Source: JAGOUB01 sp964648045
GTDB lineage: Bacteria > Patescibacteriota > Gracilibacteria > Peribacterales > Peribacteraceae
DNA: 22,141 nucleotides
Assembly: GCA_964648045.1 (NCBI GenBank)
Contig: CAZYNU010000021.1
Span: 1 to 22,141 of the forward strand
Direction: 5' to 3'
Position 1 is the first letter of the stretch; each line of letters starts with the position of its first letter. The translations under genes and the position numbers were made by a program. Below the pieces are notes generated by a model. The model was given only the letters and a program-made list of their open reading frames with translations, ran no database searches and was not told where the DNA came from. This document shows positions 14,726 to 21,694 of the stretch, piece by piece.

Positions 14726-16459
14726 ATGTTCCGTCCGTCATTCTCCATCGGCGCCGAGCGTCGGCTCCTGGCTCAGATGGCATCGCCCGAAGGCGCTCCT
14801 AGGCCCGAAGTCGCACCTGGCGGACCTGGCTCACTCGTTGGCCGCTCCCGTGCCGAATTGGGTCGTTGTCTGCGCGCTACAGCCGGCGATCCCGATCGTC
14901 GTGCAGCGGTTCAGGCCGAGATCGACCGCCGCCGCGCGAATGATGCGATTTTAAATACGTCCGTTGTCACCCCTCCTGCACCTCAGCCTCAGCCCGTTCC
15001 GTTGCCGGGGCCAGATTTGCCCCCGGGGACCATCTTGCCGGGTAATCCCGGCCCTGGTGGCACCCCACGCCCGCGCACGGGGCCCTTCACGAGTGCCGTG
15101 CCATTCAACCCAGGCTCGCTTCCGTTCCGCCCGGGTACAACTTCAACTCCCACGCCTCGCGTGGAACCCACTCCCGGCCCGCGCCCACGTGTCACGCCTC
15201 GCGGTCCTGGTGGCGCACCAGAGGCACTCGGTCCCACTCGTCGCCTGACCTACGGAACCGAGGCGCAGAATTTTATTGCGACCCGCCTGAGCTACGTCAC
15301 GAACACACTCGATAACCCAGCATCCGAACTTCGTCGTTTCTCGATGATCATGACCGATCGCACGTCGGCCCCGCTGGATGCATCCATTGGCACGAGCGAC
15401 GGCATCAAACTGGAGAAATCGGGCCGCGACTACAACTTGGAGTGGACCGATGGCACCACCGTGCGCAAATTCAAGGTTCGTGAGTTCATGCAATCGGTTG
15501 GTCGCGGCCAAATGGGTACCGTCTTCGTGGGCGATCCCGATCCACTCATGCAGGCCGGTGCCCCGAATAACGACGTGTTCCCTGGCGGGCGCATGGACCG
15601 CGCTTTCGTAAAGATTCTCCTGCGCCGGGCTGTGACGCGTCGCGCAAGCGAGTCGGCCGACGCCGCGCGCATGATGAGCTTCGATCTTCCCCGCGGTGAG
15701 CCCATTCTCTACACCGGCGTCTACGAACAAATCCTTCCGACCGAGGAGAATCACGCCCGTCACTTTGGTTCATTTCTTGGTCAGGCCAATGGCGGCGCCT
15801 ACAACGTAGTTGGTGCCGGCAATGACACCTTCCATGCCACGACCGATCTACTCGCTCGTTTAGAAGCTCGTTTCGATGGAGCGTTGGCCCAAGGCATTAA
15901 AAATCACTATCTCTATTTCTCGGTGCACGGGAATGCCAACCGCATCAGTTTTAAAACTCCAGGTGGCGGTCAGATTTTTCTCGAGCCGCGCGATTTAATG
16001 GCGCTGTTTACACTCCCCAAATTCCGCGAGTGCCGCTTCACCCTACGTATGAACTGCTGCAACGGCGGCGGCTTCCGCAGTGGCGAAATGGCGTCGCTGT
16101 TCCGCGCGCCGGGCGAGGAGGGCCGTATTAGCGTCTTCATTCAGGCAAAGCCCGAGTTGCCCAATCCTATTCGTACAACAGATGCCGATGATCTTTTGCC
16201 CGATGGTACAAGCAGTCGCAACTTTGATACGCCGTACGACTACTACCTCGTGCATTTCTTGAATAGCGGCATGTCCTACGGACAGGCGCACCTGGCCGCC
16301 GATCGGGCCACCAAGACGAATTTCCCCGGTCTCGACGCCGGTGTCTTCCGCTCTGGTGTCTTGGACGGCTCTGAGACCGCTGACCCTCGCAATCCACTTC
16401 GCCCCGATCGCATGCCCGAACGCCTCGATGGCCTCGGTAGTGACGAGCGATACACCTAA
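14726..16459 (+). CDS. Putative caspase-fold (clan CD-like) protein with proline-rich linker
   Basis: A 577-residue protein without a family I can name with certainty. Layout: a short N-terminal helical region (about 1-78), a proline/glycine-rich linker (about 82-170), and a large C-terminal domain. In that domain a hydrophobic strand ends in FSVHG (His401), and 43 residues later another strand ends in MNCCNGGG (Cys444, Cys445). Clan CD peptidases (legumain, gingipain, caspases, metacaspases) have this layout: strand-His-Gly then strand-x-Cys-x-x-Gly, about 40-55 residues apart. Cys444 fits CxxG. No signal peptide is obvious. The next gene starts 12 nt downstream and is likely cotranscribed. 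A catalytic protease role is inferred; the dyad could also be structural. Confidence 0.6.
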   Translation: MFRPSFSIGAERRLLAQMASPEGAPRPEVAPGGPGSLVGRSRAELGRCLRATAGDPDRRAAVQAEIDRRRANDAILNTSVVTPPAPQPQPVPLPGPDLPPGTILPGNPGPGGTPRPRTGPFTSAVPFNPGSLPFRPGTTSTPTPRVEPTPGPRPRVTPRGPGGAPEALGPTRRLTYGTEAQNFIATRLSYVTNTLDNPASELRRFSMIMTDRTSAPLDASIGTSDGIKLEKSGRDYNLEWTDGTTVRKFKVREFMQSVGRGQMGTVFVGDPDPLMQAGAPNNDVFPGGRMDRAFVKILLRRAVTRRASESADAARMMSFDLPRGEPILYTGVYEQILPTEENHARHFGSFLGQANGGAYNVVGAGNDTFHATTDLLARLEARFDGALAQGIKNHYLYFSVHGNANRISFKTPGGGQIFLEPRDLMALFTLPKFRECRFTLRMNCCNGGGFRSGEMASLFRAPGEEGRISVFIQAKPELPNPIRTTDADDLLPDGTSSRNFDTPYDYYLVHFLNSGMSYGQAHLAADRATKTNFPGLDAGVFRSGVLDGSETADPRNPLRPDRMPERLDGLGSDERYT

Positions 16460-16471
16460 TCCTACTTTTCT

Positions 16472-17149
16472 ATGCCCGTCCCTGCCCTCGAACTCCTTGG
16501 CGAGAACGCCAACCTCCCCGAGTCGACGCGTCGCCAACTGGCGGCCATCGCCGATTCGGTAGGGGCGCACGCCGCCTTTCCCGAGGTGGCGTCGTTCTAC
16601 GAAGCCGCCCGCTCCGGCAGCCAGCCCCGCCTCTTCGACGCCCTGCGTGCTCTGCAAGGCAGCACACGCGCCGAGCTGGTAGCCGCTCGCGACTCCTTCC
16701 GCCTGGGGGCACTCGGCACGGGTGATCCCTTCGACCAGGTCACGATGTACATGGAACGCGGTCTGCAGCGGGCGTCGGAAGGTATCGGCACTGTGGCCGG
16801 TGCTATTCCAGGCTTGAATGACACGCAGGTTGCCCGTTGGACGGCCACCACGACCCAAAACGCCGTCACTGCCTACAACGACTACATTCCACCGGCTCTG
16901 CGTCTGCCGGTCTTCGGCGCGCTTATTGGCGGTTCGGCTTATCTACTTAGCAAGCCCATGGAATGGCTTGGGTTCAAGCGCGCGGCCAACTGGTCTCGTA
17001 CGGTCGGCAAAGCCGCTTGGAACGCTAGTAAGTGGGCTGCCATCTTCAAAATTGGCGCCGATCTCATCAACCGTGGGCCAGTGGCAGGTGCCACAAACCT
17101 GGTGCCGCCCACGTGGCGAGCCAGTTTGCCGGGCTGGTTCCGACGCTGA
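16472..17149 (+). CDS. Unknown protein with C-terminal hydrophobic segments
   Basis: A 225-residue protein I do not recognise. Residues 1-120 look helical and soluble. A hydrophobic stretch at about 145-160 (FGALIGGSAYLL) and a second amphipathic helix at about 182-200 (ASKWAAIFKIGADLI) suggest membrane association near the C-terminus. The tail is basic. It lies 12 nt after the caspase-like gene with a pyrimidine-rich gap (TCCTACTTTTCT) and no clear promoter, so the two are probably one operon. It could be a partner, substrate or membrane anchor of that protein; this is inferred from context only. Its stop codon abuts the rpsI stop on the other strand. Confidence 0.7.
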   Translation: MPVPALELLGENANLPESTRRQLAAIADSVGAHAAFPEVASFYEAARSGSQPRLFDALRALQGSTRAELVAARDSFRLGALGTGDPFDQVTMYMERGLQRASEGIGTVAGAIPGLNDTQVARWTATTTQNAVTAYNDYIPPALRLPVFGALIGGSAYLLSKPMEWLGFKRAANWSRTVGKAAWNASKWAAIFKIGADLINRGPVAGATNLVPPTWRASLPGWFRR

Positions 17150-17545
17150 TCAGCGCTTGCTGAACTGCGGGGCGCGGCGGGCGCGGTGCAGACCGGGCTT
17201 CTTGCGCTCCTTGATGCGGCTATCGCGGCGGATGAAGCCGGCGCGCTTCAGTTCGGCGCGCAGTTCGGGGTTGAGCAGCAGGAGGGCACGGGAAATGCCG
17301 TGGCGTACGGCGTCACTCTGCGACATTTTGCCGCCGCCGATGACGCGAATCTCTAGGTCGACGTTCTTTTCCAGGCCGGCCAAGGCCAAGGGGGCCAGCG
17401 CATTCTCCGGCTGCACACCCACGAAGTACTGCTTCATTGGCTCACCGTTCACCGTGAACGTCCCTTCACCGTCTTGAAAGAGACGAATGCTGGCAATGGC
17501 GGTCTTCCGCTTGCCCGTGGCGTTAATGTAGGAACGTGCGGCCAT
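17150..17545 (-). CDS. rpsI: 30S ribosomal protein S9
   Basis: A 131-residue S9. The N-terminal GKRKTAIA, the signature GGGKMSQSDAVRHGISRAL and the basic C-terminal tail ending in PQFSKR, which reaches the P-site tRNA in known ribosomes, are all present. It is the last gene of the operon, starting 5 nt after the rplM stop with no Shine-Dalgarno. No terminator is seen before the convergent gene, whose stop codon is directly adjacent. Confidence 0.97.
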   Translation of the reverse strand: MAARSYINATGKRKTAIASIRLFQDGEGTFTVNGEPMKQYFVGVQPENALAPLALAGLEKNVDLEIRVIGGGKMSQSDAVRHGISRALLLLNPELRAELKRAGFIRRDSRIKERKKPGLHRARRAPQFSKR

Positions 17546-17550
17546 GATGA

Positions 17551-17976
17551 TTACAGGGAGAGGGGAGTAGGCTTCTGGGCGGCGTACGGATGCTCACCCT
17601 CGGCGAAAACGTGCAGACGCTTCAGGAGAGTGGTGCGCATGCGGTTCAAGGGCATCATGCCCTTCACCGCGCGGTGGATGACTTGCTCGGGGTCTTTCTC
17701 GATCATGTCCTCGAGCGAGGTGGTCTTCAGACCGCCCGGGTGTCCGGTGTGGCGGTGGTAGACTTTGCGAAGCGACTTCTTGGGCGGGAGCAGAAGCTGG
17801 CCAGCATTCAAGACGATGACATGATCGCCACACACCTGGTGAGGCGAGAATGTCGGCTTGTCCTTGCCAAGCAGCGAGCAAGCCACCTTCACGGCCAAGC
17901 GGCCGAGGTTCTGGCCCTTGGCGTCGATGACGCGCCAGGCGGAGTTCTGCGGAACGGGAATGGTAGAGGTCTTCAT
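17551..17976 (-). CDS. rplM: 50S ribosomal protein L13
   Basis: A 141-residue L13. Recognisable stretches: WRVIDAKGQNLGRLA near the N-terminus, DHVIVLNAG, KVYHRHTGHPGG and KGMMPLNRM. ATG 17976 is chosen; a GTG six bases upstream overlaps the rplQ stop and is possible. Only 2 nt separate it from rplQ, and rpsI follows. L13 and S9 are a conserved pair. Confidence 0.97.
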   Translation of the reverse strand: MKTSTIPVPQNSAWRVIDAKGQNLGRLAVKVACSLLGKDKPTFSPHQVCGDHVIVLNAGQLLLPPKKSLRKVYHRHTGHPGGLKTTSLEDMIEKDPEQVIHRAVKGMMPLNRMRTTLLKRLHVFAEGEHPYAAQKPTPLSL

Positions 17977-17978
17977 GG

Positions 17979-18368
17979 TCACTTGGCGGGAGTGGCGGCA
18001 GGAACGGCTTCACCGTCGAGGAGCGACAGGTCGACCAGCGAGGCGCCGTCACCTTTGCGGGCGCCGACGGGGACAATGCGGGTGTAGCCCGAGCCGCGCT
18101 TGCTGTAGCGGCCCTTGAGCACTTCCATCACCTTGCGGCAGGCGTTCTCGTGGGTGACGAAAGCCTGGATGGAGCGAATAGCGAGGCGAGTCTCCTTGGT
18201 CTTGGAGAGAGTGATGATCTGCTCGACAATCGGCTGGATCACCTTGGCGCGCTTCTTCGTCGTGCGGATGTTCTCGTACAGCAGCAGCGACGTCACGAGG
18301 TTGCGCTCCGTCATGCGACGGTGCTGGGGCTTTCCACTGAGCCGGAGGCGATTCTTACGGTGCTGCAT
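17979..18368 (-). CDS. rplQ: 50S ribosomal protein L17
   Basis: A 129-residue L17 starting MQHRKNRLRLSGKPQHR, with the family TERNLVTSLLLYENIRTTKKRAK stretch shortened here to its typical core TSLLLYENIRTT. It has a slightly extended Ala/Pro tail. An in-frame start further upstream lies inside rpoA and is rejected. A promoter with good -35 and -10 boxes lies in the 40-nt gap after rpoA and could drive rplQ-rplM-rpsI separately. Confidence 0.96.
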   Translation of the reverse strand: MQHRKNRLRLSGKPQHRRMTERNLVTSLLLYENIRTTKKRAKVIQPIVEQIITLSKTKETRLAIRSIQAFVTHENACRKVMEVLKGRYSKRGSGYTRIVPVGARKGDGASLVDLSLLDGEAVPAATPAK

Positions 18369-18377
18369 GGGGACGGG

Positions 18378-18406
18378 AAGATACGGGGGAAAACACGGAT
18401 TGGCAA
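18378..18406 (-). promoter_or_regulatory. Internal promoter before rplQ
   Basis: TTGCCA (18401-18406), 17-nt spacer, TATCTT (18378-18383) on the minus strand, then 9 nt to ATG 18368. It may uncouple rplQ-rplM-rpsI from rpoA with an almost leaderless mRNA. Confidence 0.45.
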
Positions 18407-18408
18407 GC

Positions 18409-19410
18409 TCATTCCTCGGTGCTCTCGCTGCCGAGGGCAAGGCCGCGGGTGGCCAGGGTTGCCTTCACTTCATCGAGGGCCTTGGCACCAAAGCCGCGGA
18501 AGTTGCTGAGGATCGACTCCGTGCACTTCGTGAGCTGCTCAATGGAGCCAACGCCGGCGTTAATGAGGGCGTTGAGGGTGCGCGGCGAGAGGTTGAGAAT
18601 CTCGATGGGGGTGTAGCTCTCTTTGCTGGGGCTGCCACCGGGCGTTACCTCTTCGGCTGCAGGGGCGGCGGTGCGCGAGAAGTCGGCCATGAATTCGGGC
18701 TCTACGGCCTTCTGGTCGCTGCCGAAGTAGCCGAAATAGCTCTGAAGCAACTGGCTCGCGAACTGCATGGCCTCTTCGGCCGTCAGGGAGCCGTTGGTCT
18801 GCACTTCCATCACGAGCTTCTCCAGGTTGGTGCGCTGGCCCACGCGAGCGGGCTGGATCTCGTAGTGCACCTTCTCAACAGGGCTGAAGATGGAGTCGAT
18901 GTGGATCAGGCCCGACTCGTGCTGCTTGCGATTGCGCTCGGTAGCAGTCTCGTAGCCCACGCCTTTCTCGACGGTCATTTCGGCCTCGATGGCACCGCCC
19001 TTCTCGATCGTCATGAGGACGAGATCGGGGTTCATCAGTTCGATATCGCTGGGCAGTTCCAAATCCTTGGCCGTGACCACCGCGGGGCCCTTGGCCGACA
19101 GGCTGATGGTCTGGATCTCTTTGCTGTGCTTCTTCAGCTTCAACTTCTTCAAGTTGAGCATGATATCCATCACCGACTCCTTCACGCCCTTAATGGCCGA
19201 GTACTCGTGCTGAATGCCGCGCACGCGGATGGACGTGACGGCGGCGCCCGGCAGACTCGAGAGAAGGGCGCGGCGCAGCGAGTTTCCCAGCGTCATGCCG
19301 TATCCGGGGGGGAGCGGCGAGATGGAGAACACTTTGTGCGAAGCATCGCCTTTGGCACCCGCGGCGGCCGAGAAGACGGGCAGTCCGATTTCTTCCTGAA
19401 TGATGTGCAT
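18409..19410 (-). CDS. rpoA: RNA polymerase alpha subunit
   Basis: A 333-residue alpha subunit. The N-terminal dimerisation domain includes PGYGMTLGNSLRRALLSSLPG, and an acidic/Pro-rich linker (about 235-265) leads to the C-terminal domain. In that domain LSPRTLNAL supplies Arg277 and Asn280, which align with E. coli Arg265 and Asn268 that contact UP-element DNA. ATG 19410 is the family start (MHIIQEEI). Upstream in-frame codons lie in rpsD and its spacer. The 53-nt leader is very pyrimidine-rich with no Shine-Dalgarno. Confidence 0.97.
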   Translation of the reverse strand: MHIIQEEIGLPVFSAAAGAKGDASHKVFSISPLPPGYGMTLGNSLRRALLSSLPGAAVTSIRVRGIQHEYSAIKGVKESVMDIMLNLKKLKLKKHSKEIQTISLSAKGPAVVTAKDLELPSDIELMNPDLVLMTIEKGGAIEAEMTVEKGVGYETATERNRKQHESGLIHIDSIFSPVEKVHYEIQPARVGQRTNLEKLVMEVQTNGSLTAEEAMQFASQLLQSYFGYFGSDQKAVEPEFMADFSRTAAPAAEEVTPGGSPSKESYTPIEILNLSPRTLNALINAGVGSIEQLTKCTESILSNFRGFGAKALDEVKATLATRGLALGSESTEE

Positions 19411-19463
19411 AGGACGGAGGAGGAAGGGGGTGGGAGGGAGGGGAAGGTCTCGGTTTGGTAGGC

Positions 19464-20081
19464 TTAGTTGCGCGAATAGAACTCGATCACCTGGCGCATG
19501 TCGACGGCCTGTTCTGCATCTTCGGGGCCAGGTACGGCCACAACCTCGAAGCTGCGGGCGGCGGGGTTCGACTTGATCCACTTGGGAGCACTGTGCTTAG
19601 CCTGCTGCTCCATGATACCGGTCATCAGCGCGCCGTCTCTGTTCTTTTGACGAAGCGTGACTACCTGGCCCGGCTTCACGCGGAACGACGGGACCGTGAC
19701 GCGCACGCCGTCGACCTGGAAGAGGCCGTGGCCTGCGAACTGGCGGGCTTGCAAGCGCGTCAGCGCAAAACCGGCGCGGTAGATAGCATTGTCCAAGCGC
19801 TGCTCGAGCAGGCGCTTCATCTGGTCGCCGGTCTGGCCCATGGCCGTGGCGGCCTCGGTGTACAGGCGGCGAAACTGCGATTCCGACAGGCCGTAGATCT
19901 CGCGGGCGCGCTGCTTCTCCATGAGCTGCTTGCTGTATTCCGACGGGCGCGGAGCGCGGAATTTGGCGTTCTTGCCGGGGCCGAAGGGCTTCTTCTGCAT
20001 GACGCGATCGTATTTGTCGCTGCCATACAGGTTCATGCCCAGGCGGCGGCACTTGCGAGCTTTGGGTCCGTTGTACTTCAT
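19464..20081 (-). CDS. rpsD: 30S ribosomal protein S4
   Basis: A 205-residue S4 starting MKYNGPKARKCRRLG. The S4 RNA-binding domain is visible at RLDNAIYRAGFALTRLQARQ, with GHGLFQVDGVRV following. Length is normal. The start at 20081 is fixed by homology; upstream in-frame sequence overlaps rpsK. The leader is pyrimidine-rich with no Shine-Dalgarno. S4 often autoregulates such operons, but I see no obvious mimic structure here. Confidence 0.97.
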   Translation of the reverse strand: MKYNGPKARKCRRLGMNLYGSDKYDRVMQKKPFGPGKNAKFRAPRPSEYSKQLMEKQRAREIYGLSESQFRRLYTEAATAMGQTGDQMKRLLEQRLDNAIYRAGFALTRLQARQFAGHGLFQVDGVRVTVPSFRVKPGQVVTLRQKNRDGALMTGIMEQQAKHSAPKWIKSNPAARSFEVVAVPGPEDAEQAVDMRQVIEFYSRN

Positions 20082-20124
20082 AAGGCGGGGACGAGAGTGA
20101 AGAAAGGGAGAGGCTGAGTAGGGT

Positions 20125-20607
20125 TCAGACGCGGCGGCGGCGCGGGCGGCGGCAGCCACCGTGGGCAATGGGCGTCACATCGATGATGGCATCGAGGTTC
20201 AGACCAGCAGCCTGGAGGCCGCGAATGGCCTGCTCGCGTCCCGGGCCGATGCCTTTCATTTCCACCTGCAAGGTCTCCACGCCGTAGATCGTCACTTTCA
20301 TGGCGGCGTTCTCGGCGGCAACCTTGGCGGCGTATGGGGTCGACTTGCGCGTGCCCTCAAAGCCGGAGGAGCCGGAGCTGCTCCAAGCGAGGACGTTGCC
20401 CTCCATATCGGTAATGGTGACGATCGTGTTGTTTTCGCCGGCCTTGATGCAGGCGCGGGCCTTCTTGACCAGGCGCTTCACCTTGCGACGCTTCTTCGGG
20501 GCAGCAGCAGTGTCGCCATCGAGGGCGGCAACGGCAGCGGCGCTCGCAGCAGCGGCGTCGGGAGTGGTCTTGGCGGCGGTGTCGGGCGTCTTCTCGGGGG
20601 TATCCAT
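20125..20607 (-). CDS. rpsK: 30S ribosomal protein S11 with N-terminal extension
   Basis: A 160-residue S11. The core shows NNTIVTITDMEGNVLAWSS, GFEGTRKSTPYAA and the C-terminal PIAHGGCRRPRRRRV. About 45 extra residues precede it, first Ala/Thr/Asp-rich and then basic (PKKRRKVKRLVKKA); S11 is usually about 130 residues. A strong pyrimidine-rich leader precedes ATG 20607, and no internal start has better signals. Confidence 0.96.
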   Translation of the reverse strand: MDTPEKTPDTAAKTTPDAAAASAAAVAALDGDTAAAPKKRRKVKRLVKKARACIKAGENNTIVTITDMEGNVLAWSSSGSSGFEGTRKSTPYAAKVAAENAAMKVTIYGVETLQVEMKGIGPGREQAIRGLQAAGLNLDAIIDVTPIAHGGCRRPRRRRV

Positions 20608-20641
20608 AGGGTGAGGGTGGTGGCGGAGGAGGGCGGCAGGA

Positions 20642-21019
20642 TCAGGTCTTGGTCAGCGTGGTGCGACCGGACAGACCCGTCTTCTTCTTGCCGCGCTTGG
20701 TGCGGGCATTGCGGCGGCTGGTCTGACCGCGGGACGGGAGCTTTTTCTTGTGGCGGTTTCCGCGCCACGAGCCGATGTCTTGCAGGCGCTTCAGTTCCAC
20801 GCCGACGCGGCGGGTGAGTTCGCCTTCGACGGTCTCTTTTTCGATGCGGCCGCGTAGGCGAGCCTCCTGCTCCTCGTTCAATTCGCTAGCCTTCATGAGA
20901 GGGTCCAGCTCCAACTCGCGCACAATCTGCTGCGACAAGCTCGGGCCAATTCCCTTAATCGCGCGGAGGGCGAAGGGGAGACGCTTTTCGGGGAGGATGA
21001 CTCCAGAGATACGGACCAT
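20642..21019 (-). CDS. rpsM: 30S ribosomal protein S13
   Basis: A 125-residue S13 starting MVRISGVILPEKRLPFALRAIKGIG, here read through its helix-hairpin-helix and long helix. The RGNRHKKKLPSRGQTSRRNA stretch and basic tail are typical. Gap of 30 nt from rpmJ, pyrimidine-rich, no Shine-Dalgarno. Confidence 0.97.
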   Translation of the reverse strand: MVRISGVILPEKRLPFALRAIKGIGPSLSQQIVRELELDPLMKASELNEEQEARLRGRIEKETVEGELTRRVGVELKRLQDIGSWRGNRHKKKLPSRGQTSRRNARTKRGKKKTGLSGRTTLTKT

Positions 21020-21049
21020 AAGAGTGGAAGTGGGGGCGAATGAGGAGAA

Positions 21050-21214
21050 TCAGCCCTGGCGCTGATTATGCTTGGGGTGGGTCTTACAACGCACTTGCAC
21101 GGTAGGCTTGTTCGCCTTCAGACGACCATGACGGCCCTGCGTGCCCTTGCCGCGACGGCGGCGGATCACCTTGCAATCTTTGCACATGGGGCCAACGGAA
21201 GATCGGACTTTCAT
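21050..21214 (-). CDS. rpmJ: 50S ribosomal protein L36 with internal insertion
   Basis: A 54-residue L36. The N-terminus (MKVRSSVGPMCKDCKVIRRR) and C-terminus (HPKHNQRQG) are typical of the zinc-binding form, with ligands Cys11, Cys14, Cys43 and His49 visible. The usual protein is 37-38 residues; here about 16-17 basic/polar residues are inserted between the two halves of the zinc site. Position between infA and rpsM confirms the identity. It starts 14 nt after infA with a pyrimidine-only-like leader (TTCCTTCCATCCCC). Confidence 0.93.
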   Translation of the reverse strand: MKVRSSVGPMCKDCKVIRRRRGKGTQGRHGRLKANKPTVQVRCKTHPKHNQRQG

Positions 21215-21228
21215 GGGGATGGAAGGAA

Positions 21229-21540
21229 TCAGCGGCGCCGCCGCGGAGGTTGAGAGGAGGAAGGCGAGGAGGGGGCGACGGACACGGTGCCGTCGGCATT
21301 GATGACCTGGTCGGAGCGGAAGCGGTAGGTGATGCGACCCTTATGCAGGTCGTAGGGCGTCATTTCCACGCGGACTTTGTCGCCCGGCAGGATGTGCACC
21401 CGATTGACGCGCATGCGTCCAGCGAGGTGACAGAGCAGTTCATGGTCCTTGGCCTGAGGGCTGAGGATCTTAACCTGGAACGACGCGTTAGGAAACGTCT
21501 CCAGAACCATGCCGATAAGCTCAATCACGTCTTTTGCCAC
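21229..21540 (-). CDS. infA: Translation initiation factor IF-1
   Basis: A 103-residue IF-1 with a GTG start at 21540 (VAKDVIELIGMVLETFPN). The OB fold is clear, including GRMRVNRVHILPGDKVRVEMTPYDLHKGRI. Upstream in-frame codons lack similarity and cross the promoter, so they are rejected. Unusual points: a short insertion in the loop around SPQAKDHELL and a C-terminal extension of about 30 residues, Ser/Pro-rich and ending in PRRRR, beyond the normal ~72. First gene of the ribosomal operon. Confidence 0.94.
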   Translation of the reverse strand: MAKDVIELIGMVLETFPNASFQVKILSPQAKDHELLCHLAGRMRVNRVHILPGDKVRVEMTPYDLHKGRITYRFRSDQVINADGTVSVAPSSPSSSQPPRRRR

Positions 21541-21592
21541 AGAGGCACGCGGGAGGGGAAAAGATGGACGTTTCGCTCCAAAAAGCCGCGGT

Positions 21593-21621
21593 ATCCTATC
21601 TAGCCGCGAGCGCAACGACAA
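21593..21621 (-). promoter_or_regulatory. Main promoter of the infA-rpsI operon
   Basis: TTGTCG (21616-21621), 17-nt spacer, TAGGAT (21593-21598) on the minus strand. The leader is about 45 nt and becomes pyrimidine-rich before GTG 21540. The region upstream (21622-21694) is unusually AT-rich, most of all 21655-21694, and could act as an UP element. Confidence 0.6.
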
Positions 21622-21694
21622 GCATATTTGCCGTTTTTGCCACGATGCTTCCTATTTAGACTTGCAAAAATTGTAAAATATTTCAAAATAATAA

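Noticed and set aside
16043..16858. Open frame of 271 codons on the minus strand across the caspase-like gene and its partner
   Set aside because: It spans two plus-strand genes that share promoter and spacing logic, and its translation shows no domain, so the plus-strand genes are preferred.
19411..19460. Purine-rich stretch (runs of GGAGG) that looks like multiple Shine-Dalgarno sites on the plus strand
   Set aside because: No plus-strand gene follows. It is the complement of the pyrimidine-rich leader of rpoA.
18115..19461. Long open frame (448 codons) on the plus strand opposite rpoA and rplQ
   Set aside because: It is antisense to rpoA, whose protein is unmistakable. It is a by-product of GC-rich codon use; the translation is repetitive in Leu/His/Asp and has no domain.
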